A stretch of DNA of 60,105 nucleotides from the IMG/VR virus record IMGVR_UViG_3300034027_000006, positions 1-60,105 of that record, one strand, 5' to 3'. Origin of the DNA: a virus. Shown one piece after another: positions 16,102 to 25,029 of this stretch. The position numbers and the translations under genes are program-made. The stretch's first letter is position 1. Every line of letters begins with the position of its first letter. The notes beneath the pieces were generated by a model. That model saw only the letters and a program-made list of their open reading frames with translations. It did no database searches and was not told where the DNA came from.

Positions 16102-16122
16102 CGCCCTTAATTGGGCGTTTTT
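16102..16122 (+). terminator. Terminator after the 15604 gene
   Basis: CGCCC, 6-nt loop, GGGCG, T5 on the plus strand, 50 bases after the stop. Confidence 0.8.
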
Positions 16123-16153
16123 ATTGATAATTTGTGCGGCGTTTATCGAGGTA

Positions 16154-16180
16154 TTGACATATTTTTTGTACCTGTATAAG
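16154..16180 (+). promoter_or_regulatory. Promoter for the 16212 gene
   Basis: TTGACA (16154-16159), 15-base spacer, TATAAG (16175-16180) preceded by TG (extended -10). CGAGGA stands about 9 bases before the GTG start at 16212. Confidence 0.6.
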
Positions 16181-16211
16181 CTCATAAAAACACCTACCGA
16201 GGATTTTAATT

Positions 16212-16556
16212 GTGGAAATTTTCAATCGATTTCAGCCTAATGATTCAGATCGCCTGTGGGCTTATCTAGACGAGGCACAAAAACAACTTGCAATTTATGA
16301 CCCTTTTGTGTCGAAACTCCCAGATAGTAAAGAGGTCAAAGCTATTGGCGTTATGCTCATAGAAGCCCTTAGAACCCGTAACAAGGCTGCTGAGATTTCT
16401 TGTTTGTATTTTGATGTCCCAGATCCCAAAAATCCTACTAATGGAGTTTTCAGATCTGTTATGCCAGTCTGGTTAACTGAAGACCTGAAAGAATACGGAC
16501 TATATCAGACATTATCTCAAGACCTCGCGGATCTAGTCCTAGAAATGGTAGGATAA
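16212..16556 (+). CDS. Hypothetical protein, 114 aa
   Basis: Not recognised. Starts with GTG preceded by CGAGGA. Acidic, helical, no membrane segment. Like the gene at 15604 it is monocistronic on the plus strand with its own promoter (16154) and terminator (16579), a separate transcription unit in the gap between gpU and the tape measure gene. Confidence 0.6.
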   Translation: MEIFNRFQPNDSDRLWAYLDEAQKQLAIYDPFVSKLPDSKEVKAIGVMLIEALRTRNKAAEISCLYFDVPDPKNPTNGVFRSVMPVWLTEDLKEYGLYQTLSQDLADLVLEMVG

Positions 16557-16578
16557 ATTTAACGGTAACGACGAGTAG

Positions 16579-16600
16579 AACCCGCGAGAGCGGGTTTTTT
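16579..16600. terminator. Terminator between convergent genes
   Basis: AACCCGC, GAGA loop, GCGGGTT followed by T4 on the plus strand. It ends the 16212 gene and stands 6 bases beyond the tape measure stop of the opposite strand. Confidence 0.85.
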
Positions 16601-16605
16601 ATTGC

Positions 16606-19600
16606 TTAATATCTACCTCGACTAAAACGATCTTGAGTGCGCTCTAGCCAGTCCATGAACGAGCGATCGTGTTTCTCTAGTTCGGCTATTAAATTTTCTG
16701 GTTGCCCGCTTACATTGTAAGTCGGGGAATAAACGGCGCTGTTACTGCCTCCTTGACTTCCTTCGCTTGCCTTCATGCTTAGATCTGCGAGTTTACTTGG
16801 TGGGTTTAGCACTTCCTCAAACTTGCTTTGTATGGCGCTGCCATCTATGCCCTTTATAAACTCTTGCGTCAAACCGAACCCAGTTTTATCTAAATCTGAA
16901 AGCGGGCCACGTTCGGCCGGCGATCTAGGTAGATAACTGCTGACAGATTGAGCTAACCCCGCCGCTGCAAGTTCTGCTTGTGGTTTGCTTGCGTCTATAC
17001 CTTTGGCTAAACCTTCCCCAATAGCTCGCCCGCTTGCGTTACTAGACCTAACTAGAGGCACGATGTTATTTTTTGCACTGGTTGCAATATCTGCCGCAGG
17101 TGATGGAGTTTCGGCGGGTAGTGCAACAGATGGCGGCTCGACTGTCAGCGCTCGCCGTTTAAACGGGGTGATTTGGTTTTGGGGAAGCGCGGCAGGTGCT
17201 GGTGTTGGTGTTGCTGTAGGCGCTTGATTTTGACCCGCTAACGCGGCCGCGCCAACTGTGCCGGCCAGACTTGTAGCCACAGGCACGGCAAGTTTGCCCG
17301 CAGGTGAGGCGGCTAATTTGGAAGCTTCGCCGATCGCTCCTGATAACGCATTTTTAGCCGTGCCAGCAATCCCCGATATTGACTTTGTAAAGGTCGATCC
17401 TATCCCGACAGTCCCGGTGTTTCCGGGTGCTAGGACGTTACTGATCGCGCCTGTGGCTCCTCTCATTGCCGTGCCTGTAACGTTGGCTGCTTTTTGTACC
17501 TTTGACCAAGCTGTCGCAGTATTTGCGGCGGCTCCATTGGCAACACTACCGACGCGAGCAACACTACCAGAAATAGTGTTAGCAGCCTTACCAAACGAAC
17601 CCATAATGCCGGAACCCGCAGAATTAGCCGCCGCCCCGAGTGATTGAGTACCCTTGATCGCGCTTCCCATCGCTTGACCAATTGCCGCGCCGGAATCCTT
17701 TGCAGTTTGCCCGATCGCGCCAATAGATTTGATAGTGCCGCCGATAGAAGTACCCGCAACCTCGCCGACTCCTTTTGCTACTGAATTGGCGGCTTGAAAA
17801 CCTCGAATACCTGTCCCAATAGCCCCACCAGCCACGCCACCAACACCACGGGCTACCTGGTTGCCTTTGTCTATGACAGTGCCAACCCCGCCCGCAACTT
17901 TCCCAACCCCGCCCGCAACTTGTCCAACAGCACCCGCGACGCTTTTAGTAGCATTTAGTAGCCCACCAACAGCCCCGCCTAACCCCCCGGCTACTTTCGA
18001 CACTGCAAATGCTACACCGCCTAAACCAATCGCGCCAGCCCCCAACATCGCCGCATTTTTCAAAAGGCCACCTAACCCGCCGCCCGACTTTTGCGCGGCT
18101 GGTTGTGCTGGTGCTGAATCTTCTACCGGGGTAAAGTTTCGATCCGCCTCTGCCTTTGCTGCCGCTGCTGCTTGTAAGTCTTTCTCACGTTGTGCCGCTT
18201 CTGCTGCTGCTGCTTGTTCAGCAGCGGCGGCGGCTGCTGCTCGGCGATCGTTATCAGATTTTAATTGAGTCGCGGCAATAGCCTGAGACTCTGCGACGCC
18301 TGTTACTGCTGTTTGTGTCTTTGTTGCTGCGGCGATCGCTGCGGTAGTTGCGGCCGCAGCGACCTGTTGCGCTGTCACCTGTCGAGTTTTTTCTACTTCT
18401 ATCGCCGCGCTCGCCTGCTGTGCTGCAATCTGAGCTTGTGCCGCTTGTGCCGCTAGTTGATTGCTCGCTTGCTGTGCCGCTAGTTTCCCCGCCGCGATCT
18501 TGTCTGCTGTTGCGATTTCTGCTGCTTGGTTTGCCTGTGTAACAGCGGCAAGGGCTTCGGCTCCGGCTAGCCTTGTCTGATTGAGTTTATCGGCGTTAGC
18601 TTGCTGCGTAGCGGCAATTTGTTGCTCGTTTTGTTGTTGAATGGCTCCGAGTTCTGTAGCTTCCTCCTGTGGGGTTTTTTGAGAGGTTAGAATATCTTTT
18701 GCTGCTAAGCCAGCGCCGATCGCCGTAGCCGCGCTGATTACTTTTTCGCCCAGTCCTGCGTTACTATCAGTTAGTTTTTGAATAGCAAAAACTGTCGCAC
18801 CTAAAGCAGCTATTAGCATCGCAATCTGTGGAATACTTAACCCTTTTTGCTCTGGTTTTTTCTCATCTTCGCCTGTGGTGACTGGTGCAACGGCTGGCAC
18901 TTCTAAGGGTGCAATAGTTGTCGCGGTTTCCTTTGGTTTTGCTATTTCTTTAGGTAACGCTCGATCCGCTTGTGTCGCGGGATTTTTGTCGTTTTCTTTT
19001 TCTTTAGTTGGTAGCTTGCCGCCTTCGCAGATTTCAGGGCAAATGCAGACGGGGATACAATAATCGATTTTTGCTGCGAGTGCTTTTAACTTGTCCTCGA
19101 AACCGTCGCAGATTATCGGCTCTATACAGATCGGTAAAGTCTCTTTGACTTTTGGCAATTTTCCGACTTCTGGTGCTTTTACGTCTTCGGCTGCTTTACC
19201 CATCCCTAGCAGTCGTTGATTGCCTAAAGCGAGCCAATTTAAAAATCTAGAGATAGGATTGCCCACACCTAAAAATTGATTGCTCAATCGCGAGATTATA
19301 GGTATCCCAGCGCTAAAGATTCCCCACGCTTTCGCTAGTGTTGCCAAACCGAAGAGTAAAGGCCCGATAGAAATAGCCAGCCCTGCAAGTGCCGATCCAA
19401 GTCTTACTATGTTCGGATGTTTTGCGGCGAATTCTGTCATTTTGTTAATAATAGGAGTCAAGAAAGCAGCAAAGGCTTTAACCGCTGGCAGTAACGCCAT
19501 CCCAATCTCGATCGCTAACTCCTGAAAGGAGTTATTTAACATTTGCATTTTTGACGCTGTAGTGTCTAATTGCGTCGCAAAAACCTCGTTATATCTGTTT

Positions 19601-20574
19601 ACATTTGACTGATCATCTGCTATCCCTCCAAGAGCGGTTTTAAAAACATCCATTCTGTCAATGAACACGCCGACATTATCGCTATGTTCAGCCCCGAACA
19701 TTAAGCCGATCGCCTTAGCTCTTTCTTGCGGATCTAGCTTGTCTAACGCATCGCCGAGGGTGAATATGGCTTGTGTACCATTCTCGGCTGTCAGGTTTTG
19801 TAGCTCTTTGCCTGACATTCCGATCATGCCTAGACCTTTTTGAAATCTAGCGCTTTGTATTTCTGCGGTAGTCATTCTAGACAAGAGTGCATTTATTGCG
19901 GTTGCGGCAACTTGTGGAGCCATGCCCAAACTGACAAAGGAAGCACCGAGCGCCGCGCTATCCTTAGCTGTTAGATTAGCCTGTTTTGATAGTGCCGCCG
20001 TCCTCATAATTACGTTTAAAATTTCTTTCTCAGACGCTACCGAAGTGTCGCCGAGTACGTTAATAGCTGCGGCTAATTTTGGGATCTCAGCATTGCTCAT
20101 GCCGTAAATATTTGTAAGCCTGCCGAAAGCTAAACCTGCCGCGTCTGTATCAACAGCGAGAGCGACACTTGCTTTAGATATATCCTTAATGTATTGCGGG
20201 ATCTCTGCCATAGCTACACCGCTCTGACCTGCCGCAACACCGATCTCGGTAAGCTGTTCTGTAGTTAAGGGGATTGTGCGAGATAACTTTTTAATCTCGC
20301 CGCCTAATTCTGCGGTTTTTTCGGCACTTAATCCCGTCGTTTTTCTAACTTCGGCCATTCCCGACTCGAACGAGATCGCAGCGCCCTTGCTGGTTTCTAA
20401 ACCCTTAGCTAATGGTTTTGTAAACTCGCTCGCAGCTTCACCAAGATCGCTTAATGTGTTCGCTGTGTTATTAAGTTTTGCCGCCATTGACTCGCTATTG
20501 TCTAACACGCCTCTAAACGTGTCTGACGCTTCATCTATGGCAGTTATAAGAATAGTTACGTTAGAGTCCGCCAT
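16606..20574 (-). CDS. Tail tape measure protein
   Basis: 1322 residues. The N-terminal third is the standard tape measure domain (A-I-D-E-A-S-D-T-F-R-G-V ... A-I-S-F-E-S-G-M-A-E-V-R-K-T-T-G ... G-V-A-A-G-Q-S-G-V), followed by a hydrophobic region (about 355-420), a cysteine-rich patch (about 480-518), a second hydrophobic span, an Ala/Gln coiled coil, and a Gly/Ala-rich low-complexity segment of about 300 residues. It sets tail length; at about 1.5 angstrom per residue a tail near 200 nm is expected. It follows the frameshifting chaperone genes, as in most tailed phages. Confidence 0.9.
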   Translation of the reverse strand: MADSNVTILITAIDEASDTFRGVLDNSESMAAKLNNTANTLSDLGEAASEFTKPLAKGLETSKGAAISFESGMAEVRKTTGLSAEKTAELGGEIKKLSRTIPLTTEQLTEIGVAAGQSGVAMAEIPQYIKDISKASVALAVDTDAAGLAFGRLTNIYGMSNAEIPKLAAAINVLGDTSVASEKEILNVIMRTAALSKQANLTAKDSAALGASFVSLGMAPQVAATAINALLSRMTTAEIQSARFQKGLGMIGMSGKELQNLTAENGTQAIFTLGDALDKLDPQERAKAIGLMFGAEHSDNVGVFIDRMDVFKTALGGIADDQSNVNRYNEVFATQLDTTASKMQMLNNSFQELAIEIGMALLPAVKAFAAFLTPIINKMTEFAAKHPNIVRLGSALAGLAISIGPLLFGLATLAKAWGIFSAGIPIISRLSNQFLGVGNPISRFLNWLALGNQRLLGMGKAAEDVKAPEVGKLPKVKETLPICIEPIICDGFEDKLKALAAKIDYCIPVCICPEICEGGKLPTKEKENDKNPATQADRALPKEIAKPKETATTIAPLEVPAVAPVTTGEDEKKPEQKGLSIPQIAMLIAALGATVFAIQKLTDSNAGLGEKVISAATAIGAGLAAKDILTSQKTPQEEATELGAIQQQNEQQIAATQQANADKLNQTRLAGAEALAAVTQANQAAEIATADKIAAGKLAAQQASNQLAAQAAQAQIAAQQASAAIEVEKTRQVTAQQVAAAATTAAIAAATKTQTAVTGVAESQAIAATQLKSDNDRRAAAAAAAEQAAAAEAAQREKDLQAAAAAKAEADRNFTPVEDSAPAQPAAQKSGGGLGGLLKNAAMLGAGAIGLGGVAFAVSKVAGGLGGAVGGLLNATKSVAGAVGQVAGGVGKVAGGVGTVIDKGNQVARGVGGVAGGAIGTGIRGFQAANSVAKGVGEVAGTSIGGTIKSIGAIGQTAKDSGAAIGQAMGSAIKGTQSLGAAANSAGSGIMGSFGKAANTISGSVARVGSVANGAAANTATAWSKVQKAANVTGTAMRGATGAISNVLAPGNTGTVGIGSTFTKSISGIAGTAKNALSGAIGEASKLAASPAGKLAVPVATSLAGTVGAAALAGQNQAPTATPTPAPAALPQNQITPFKRRALTVEPPSVALPAETPSPAADIATSAKNNIVPLVRSSNASGRAIGEGLAKGIDASKPQAELAAAGLAQSVSSYLPRSPAERGPLSDLDKTGFGLTQEFIKGIDGSAIQSKFEEVLNPPSKLADLSMKASEGSQGGSNSAVYSPTYNVSGQPENLIAELEKHDRSFMDWLERTQDRFSRGRY

Positions 20575-20642
20575 AGTGGTTAAAATGCGATATTATGACA
20601 ATATCTAAGGGTTTTTAGCCAGACTCAAGGATCTCTGAGAAA

Positions 20643-20680
20643 GTAGCCCGCTAACCACTTGCGCGGGCTACTTTTATTTT
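20643..20680 (+). terminator. Strong stem-loop between chaperone and tape measure genes
   Basis: AGTAGCCCGC pairs with GCGGGCTACT across an 11-nt loop. A T-rich tract follows on the plus strand, so the best terminator orientation is plus; on the minus strand it lies between the end of the frameshifted chaperone and the tape measure start and may modulate their ratio. Positions are good to about one base. Confidence 0.6.
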
Positions 20681-20814
20681 TGACGTTTTTTCGTCTCGGC
20701 TTCTTGCTCCATCAATTCGACAACTTCGGCGATCCATAGTTGGAACTCTTCGCACGACATATACTTTATGTCGCTGTAAGTCCAGCCCGTGTATTTCGTA
20801 TAGCAAACGATGTC
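20674..20814 (-). CDS. -1 frame extension of the tail assembly chaperone (T-like)
   Basis: Reading on in the -1 frame from the slippery site gives 46 residues (D-I-V-C-Y-T-K-Y-T-G-W-T-Y-S-D-I-K-Y-M-S ... stop). G-W-T-Y-S-D-I-K ... E-E-F is the style of the T domain of lambda-like G-GT chaperones. The heptamer on the minus strand is A-AAA-AAG (20814-20820), in register with codons AAA AAG of the 235-residue protein. The long product would have 220 + 46 residues and act with the short form in wrapping the tape measure. Translation by frameshift is inferred from the signal and position. Confidence 0.75.
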   Translation of the reverse strand, partial: DIVCYTKYTGWTYSDIKYMSCEEFQLWIAEVVELMEQEAETKKRQK

Positions 20815-21473
20815 TTTTTTCGTTGGAATGAGGCGAGCAAAAAATTAACCTTTGCCGCCAGTAACACAGTTATAGCAAAGTCTAGTTTTGTCTTGAAATC
20901 TTCCTCGCTGATTCGCTCGTCGTTAATAGTCATTCTTTCAGTTATTAGCCAGCGAGTTAATTTTACGCCTGTCGGATCATCTCGGCTAATTGTTTGCAGT
21001 TTGACGCCTTTCTCTACCGATAGCTTTTGCACTCTAAAACGCAAAGCCCGCTCGGTTATTTCAAAGTAATTGCTTGTTTTCAAGTCTTCATTGCCATCCA
21101 AAAAGTTAACTTTATAGCTAACTGACATAACATCGGCTATTCTAAAAGCTAATTCCTCACCCTCTAAGCAAGCAATATCTTCTAGCCCCAAAGGTCGCCT
21201 TGATGCGTCTGGTAATTCTACTTCATAGATTTGACATAATAACCAGACTTGAGCATTGTAAATAGCTCGGATCTCCCCTTCTTTATCTAGTGCATCGGCA
21301 ACACCTTTGTTAAGGATATCTTGATAGTCAAAATACGTTTTTCCTGGTACAAACTCCTTTAAGACGGCCTCGCCTATAAGCTCATCTTCTAGGTTGTCTA
21401 TCTCTGGAACCACGGGCAAGGCTTCATCGGCTGGATTGAGTGAGAGTATAGCTGATTCTGTTTTTCTTGTCAT
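20766..21473 (-). CDS. Tail assembly chaperone (G-like)
   Basis: 235 residues, acidic and helical, directly between the tail tube gene and the tape measure gene: the canonical position of the tail assembly chaperone. Its stop is at 20766, but 16 codons earlier there is an in-frame A-AAA-AAG slippery heptamer that allows a -1 shift into a 46-residue extension. The tail tube gene ends two bases upstream of its start. Confidence 0.7.
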   Translation of the reverse strand: MTRKTESAILSLNPADEALPVVPEIDNLEDELIGEAVLKEFVPGKTYFDYQDILNKGVADALDKEGEIRAIYNAQVWLLCQIYEVELPDASRRPLGLEDIACLEGEELAFRIADVMSVSYKVNFLDGNEDLKTSNYFEITERALRFRVQKLSVEKGVKLQTISRDDPTGVKLTRWLITERMTINDERISEEDFKTKLDFAITVLLAAKVNFLLASFQRKKTSFAIRNTRAGLTAT

Positions 21474-21474
21474 G

Positions 21475-21981
21475 TTATCCGACTAGGTTGTAATTGTTGG
21501 ATCTGCCTTTTGCCTTAATTGACATATTCTCAACTGAAAAAGTGTAATCAGTTGATTGAGCGTTACCCGCTTCTAGATTGAATACGTCCCCACTAATGAA
21601 TCGCCCAAAGGTTATAACTTGAACGTCTTCTCGCTTTGCCGATCCCTGTTCTTCGAGTATTCCTCTTATCAGGAAAGTTACAGGTTTCGAGTAGATGCGA
21701 TCATTCTCGTCGCGCCCAATAATTGCGTCTAAGAAGTCCAGCGACCAATTATTAATGGTCATTTCCATATCGATCGGCTCTGTACCCATAACCTGAGTGT
21801 AAGAGCCATTTGTACCGAGGAATTCTACCTCATCCGTTTTCATTTCTAACGGTATTTTAACGCTCGCAGCATAGAGCGGTGTCCCCATCTGCGAAGCATT
21901 TTCTAAATTCCCCTCGGCAGGGTTAACGCTTGCAGGATTTACCAAAAAGATCTCGGCTCGTGCTATGTAAGTGCGTGGCAT
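21475..21981 (-). CDS. Major tail tube protein
   Basis: 168 residues. K-T-D-E-V-E-F-L-G-T-N-G-S-Y-T-Q-V-M-G-T-E-P-I-D-M-E-M-T and the F-S-V-E-N-M-S-I-K-A-K-G end fit the P2 FII-like tail tube family. Position directly after the sheath gene (10-base gap) agrees. It polymerises as hexamer rings inside the sheath. Confidence 0.8.
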   Translation of the reverse strand: MPRTYIARAEIFLVNPASVNPAEGNLENASQMGTPLYAASVKIPLEMKTDEVEFLGTNGSYTQVMGTEPIDMEMTINNWSLDFLDAIIGRDENDRIYSKPVTFLIRGILEEQGSAKREDVQVITFGRFISGDVFNLEAGNAQSTDYTFSVENMSIKAKGRSNNYNLVG

Positions 21982-21990
21982 CTTGTCTCC

Positions 21991-23370
21991 TTAAAGTGCA
22001 AATACTAAATCGACCGAGATAACGTCTAAAACGTCGGGGATTTTGACCTCTAACCGAAAAGCGAGTTTTCTGTTAGGCAAGTCAGAAGCGAGCGGCATAT
22101 ATTCAATTTTGCCGCTGTCTACGCCTTCATTCTCTCCAATTATTCGAGAGATAGAAGCCTCGATCACTGCCACAGCAGAACCCCAAGCCATGCCTAAACG
22201 CATCCCGACATAGCTTGCTAACTCTAGATCGACTTGATCTTTGATTGCGTCTACGATCCGCAAAAAATGAATCCTATCGAGTCCTTTTTCGGCTGGATTC
22301 TCGATAGGATAGGCGGCATTAAAATGCCCCCAAAATACAGGAGTTCGGCCGTTTCTGTTTCTGTAACTAACAATGCCATTATCGGCAAGTTTCTGATTGT
22401 CGGCTAGAGGGTCACTAGCCGAAGTTAATAGCGAGGTTTTCCAGCCTGTAACGCCTTTTATTTCTAGGTTTGTTAAAGATCTCCAGTTTGGGTTAGTAGC
22501 CATCGCCTCGGCTACGTGAATAGAAAACCATTCCTCTTTGGCTTCCGATCCTATCCCGGTAATCGGGTTAGGATAACATAATATTGCTCGCTTGTCTCGT
22601 GTGGCAAAATGTGCCACGGGCGCAGCTCCTGCCGTGCGTCCTGCTTGAACTTCGGCGATCGTAGCCGTCGCTGGTGCATCTAGAACATATTCTGCCCGCA
22701 AGCGATCGCTAAGTGTGGAAAGTTTCGCGATCACTGTTGGCAGCGTACTAAAACCAGGGGCGATAATTATGCCAATGTTGCTCGGCGATAAATCAACAAA
22801 TTCAGCATCGATTAGGGCTTCTAGCCCTTCGCGTTTGCCTGTCCCCGCGTTTACCCCGCCGACGATTTGTGTCGCTGTTACCGCAGCAAAATCAGGGCGA
22901 CTATAACCAGCGAGGACAGTTGCCCCAGCCGGAATCGCTGACCCTTTACGCTGTATAATTCCGCGAACTAAATCGACAGTGTAGTCAGTGTCTAACACAT
23001 AAACAGGCGTACCGCCGACCGCTGTTACCACTGGTGTAGCGATGTGCCTGTGTGGTAGTTGGATCTTGTCTTGATTGTTAAAGGTGTAAGAGGTCGGAGC
23101 GACCGCCACCACTGCCGGGGCCGCGACGTTTACAACTACAAATCTGATTTGCCCATAACTAGAATAGGCACGAGCTAAAGCGTTCGGGATAGTTGCCCCA
23201 GCAGTATTGTAGCCAAAACGAGCGATCGCCTCGGCCATTGACGTTATCAAAAAAGGCACGTTAGGCGTACCGATCGCAGCAGTGCCGACTATCCCTATCA
23301 CGGTGCTGCTTTCGCCCGTGGCTAGTACCTGAGAACCTTCTGTGAACTGTAAGCCGATAGTTACTGGCAT
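21991..23370 (-). CDS. Contractile tail sheath protein
   Basis: 459 residues. The N-terminal V-I-G-I-V-G-T-A-A-I-G-T-P-N-V-P-F-L-I-T-S and C-terminal domain with P-x-x-E-N-P-A-E-K-G-L-D-R-I-H-F-L-R-I-V-D-A-I-K-D-Q are hallmarks of tail sheath (P2 FI-like). Its presence makes this a myovirus-morphotype phage. It is followed by the tube gene, as expected. Confidence 0.85.
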   Translation of the reverse strand: MPVTIGLQFTEGSQVLATGESSTVIGIVGTAAIGTPNVPFLITSMAEAIARFGYNTAGATIPNALARAYSSYGQIRFVVVNVAAPAVVAVAPTSYTFNNQDKIQLPHRHIATPVVTAVGGTPVYVLDTDYTVDLVRGIIQRKGSAIPAGATVLAGYSRPDFAAVTATQIVGGVNAGTGKREGLEALIDAEFVDLSPSNIGIIIAPGFSTLPTVIAKLSTLSDRLRAEYVLDAPATATIAEVQAGRTAGAAPVAHFATRDKRAILCYPNPITGIGSEAKEEWFSIHVAEAMATNPNWRSLTNLEIKGVTGWKTSLLTSASDPLADNQKLADNGIVSYRNRNGRTPVFWGHFNAAYPIENPAEKGLDRIHFLRIVDAIKDQVDLELASYVGMRLGMAWGSAVAVIEASISRIIGENEGVDSGKIEYMPLASDLPNRKLAFRLEVKIPDVLDVISVDLVFAL

Positions 23371-23373
23371 TTA

Positions 23374-23610
23374 TTAAACCTCTGGTGTTGGTGCGGGTGC
23401 AGGTGCAGGTGCGGGCGCTGGTGCAGGTGCGGGCGCTGGTGCAGGTGGTTTTGACACCGCTTTTAATAACCCGTTTTGTATCATGCGAGCAACATAGGGA
23501 AACTCGACAAGGTTGTCGGGTAATTCTACTTCAGTCTGTGGATTAAAGTAATAATTTTTGTTGTCAAAAGCAATGCAATCGGTCATCTCTCCGACGTATC
23601 TGTACAGCAT
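23374..23610 (-). CDS. Small protein with Pro-Ala repeat tail, 78 aa
   Basis: 78 residues: a compact N-terminal 50 residues (Y-R-Y-V-G-E-M-T-D ... V-E-L-P-D-N) and an extended tail of about ten Pro-Ala pairs. It is 3 bases from the sheath start and 4 from the previous gene, so it belongs to the tail operon. The gene at 25440-25619 has the same design with a poly-Pro tail. Function unknown; a small structural or joining protein is likely. Confidence 0.6.
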   Translation of the reverse strand: MLYRYVGEMTDCIAFDNKNYYFNPQTEVELPDNLVEFPYVARMIQNGLLKAVSKPPAPAPAPAPAPAPAPAPAPTPEV

Positions 23611-23614
23611 TTTG

Positions 23615-24151
23615 TTACCTCAAAAACGGCTCGAAAGTTGATAAATCAGTCTGAGTTTGTTTTACCTCTGCAACGGCTAAGATCGGCGTTGGTTCTCTGT
23701 GGTAATCAAGATAATCAGAAAATGAAAAAGTGATTACCTTTTCCCATTCCCCCTCCTCTGGCGCTGAAAGTCTGCCATTTTTCAAGAATATTTCAGTCGC
23801 TGCCGTAGGAAGTAAAACGCCAAGTAATAGCCTGATCACCTCTTCCTCAACCCAGTCTACAGCCGCCGCTCGTGAGGCTGGATCGAGCGGCGGTTGTGGT
23901 TCATCCTCATAACGCTTAGCTAGTCGAATGTAAACAGATAGGTCAATTTCTCGCTCTTGACCGCTGGTTGTAACCTTTTTACCTCGGTAGCTGTGGCCGA
24001 CCAATACTCGCAAACTACCGGGGTATTTTTGGGTAAATTTACCAGCCTCTTTTGGTAAGGTTGCGATCGGAATATTGCCAGCCGCTAGCCGATCGCGTAG
24101 CGGTTGCAAGTGGGTAGATATTTCTACCTCATACTGCGAGAATTTGCCCAT
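23615..24151 (-). CDS. Tail completion/terminator-like protein (Mu gp37-like)
   Basis: 178 residues. L-R-V-L-V-G-H-S-Y-R-G-K-K ... E-R-E-I-D-L-S-V-Y-I-R and a helix-strand order typical of tail-terminator folds, followed by F-S-F-S-D-Y near the C-terminus, suggest a gp37-like minor tail protein. Position between the virion morphogenesis gene and the sheath supports this. Confidence 0.55.
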   Translation of the reverse strand: MGKFSQYEVEISTHLQPLRDRLAAGNIPIATLPKEAGKFTQKYPGSLRVLVGHSYRGKKVTTSGQEREIDLSVYIRLAKRYEDEPQPPLDPASRAAAVDWVEEEVIRLLLGVLLPTAATEIFLKNGRLSAPEEGEWEKVITFSFSDYLDYHREPTPILAVAEVKQTQTDLSTFEPFLR

Positions 24152-24152
24152 C

Positions 24153-24581
24153 TTATCGACTCCCCTTTACATAGCCACGAACTAGACCCGCTATCTCGTT
24201 TTTATCCTCTGGGTTAAGCCCTAAGATTCGGCGTTCTGGCATTGGTAAAACACCCTCGTTATGCACCTCGAAAACTGGGGAAGTAGATCCAACCTCTAAA
24301 GTTTTCCCGTTCACGACAAAAGTAAAACTATCACGCAAAGCGCCAGTTTTTACAAGTATGCTGCCACCTTCTTTCTGTTTTAAGGTTGTTGGGTGTAACT
24401 CTTGCCACGGATCGCCGTCTGGGTCTGTTTCTGTCGCAAACTGTCGCTCGACTTTTGCCTCTATTAAATTGCCAGCCGCCGTCAAAGGTGCGCGTAGATC
24501 TCGCAGGCGATCGGTAACTTTTCCGGTGTAGCGTTTAAGGTCGCTATTGTCTACTTTGAAGGCAAGTTTAGACTTAGACAT
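24153..24581 (-). CDS. Phage virion morphogenesis protein (P2 gpS / Mu gpG-like)
   Basis: 142 residues with the family's signature: F-A-T-E-T-D-P-D-G-D-P-W-Q-E-L-x-x-x-T-L-x-x-K, L-V-K-T-G-A-L-R-D-S-F and H-N-E-G-x-x-P-M-P-E-R-R-I-L-G-L. The family is needed for tail completion and head-tail joining. It overlaps the next gene's end by 8 bases. Confidence 0.8.
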   Translation of the reverse strand: MSKSKLAFKVDNSDLKRYTGKVTDRLRDLRAPLTAAGNLIEAKVERQFATETDPDGDPWQELHPTTLKQKEGGSILVKTGALRDSFTFVVNGKTLEVGSTSPVFEVHNEGVLPMPERRILGLNPEDKNEIAGLVRGYVKGSR

Positions 24582-25029
24582 TGTATGTATTGCCTATTGT
24601 TTCTAATTGAATCACTCTACCTAGCTGGCGATTGTAAGGTTCTAAAAAGCTTCTAGCAATCGATACCAATCTGACTCTACTTGTCACGCCGTTTATGGTA
24701 GCTTCGCCCATAATTTCGCCTTCAGATACAGAGATTTGAGTCTGTATGTCACTAGGGAATTCTAGCGGCTCAATTATGTTGCCTTCGTATACGTCATAAC
24801 TAGAGACTCGATCGAGTCGCTGCATAACTTTATTGATTCGGGGCTTTTTGTAAAGCACCGCTTTTATAGTCACCAGTGTTACGGGATAGATTGGATTGCC
24901 TCGGCTATCTGTGCCAGTCTTCGGCCCGTTAATCTGAAGTACGATCAAGCTATGATTAAAAATCTTCGGGTCATAGTAGCCCGGAATAGAATTTTTAGTC
25001 TTTTTAATCAAGCGATCGAGGTAAGTCAT
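24574..25029 (-). CDS. Head-tail joining region protein, 151 aa
   Basis: Not clearly recognised. 151 residues with basic N-terminus and beta-rich C-terminal half. Its start overlaps by two bases, head to head, the start of the plus-strand gene at 25028, and its stop overlaps the morphogenesis gene by 8 bases. Position suggests a connector or neck protein. Confidence 0.55.
   Translation of the reverse strand: MTYLDRLIKKTKNSIPGYYDPKIFNHSLIVLQINGPKTGTDSRGNPIYPVTLVTIKAVLYKKPRINKVMQRLDRVSSYDVYEGNIIEPLEFPSDIQTQISVSEGEIMGEATINGVTSRVRLVSIARSFLEPYNRQLGRVIQLETIGNTYNV

Noticed and set aside
17861-18268. Plus-strand open frames rich in Pro/Ala opposite the tape measure gene
   Set aside because: They are mirror reading of the GC-rich Ala/Gly coding region; no start signals and composition is what antisense of such a gene gives.
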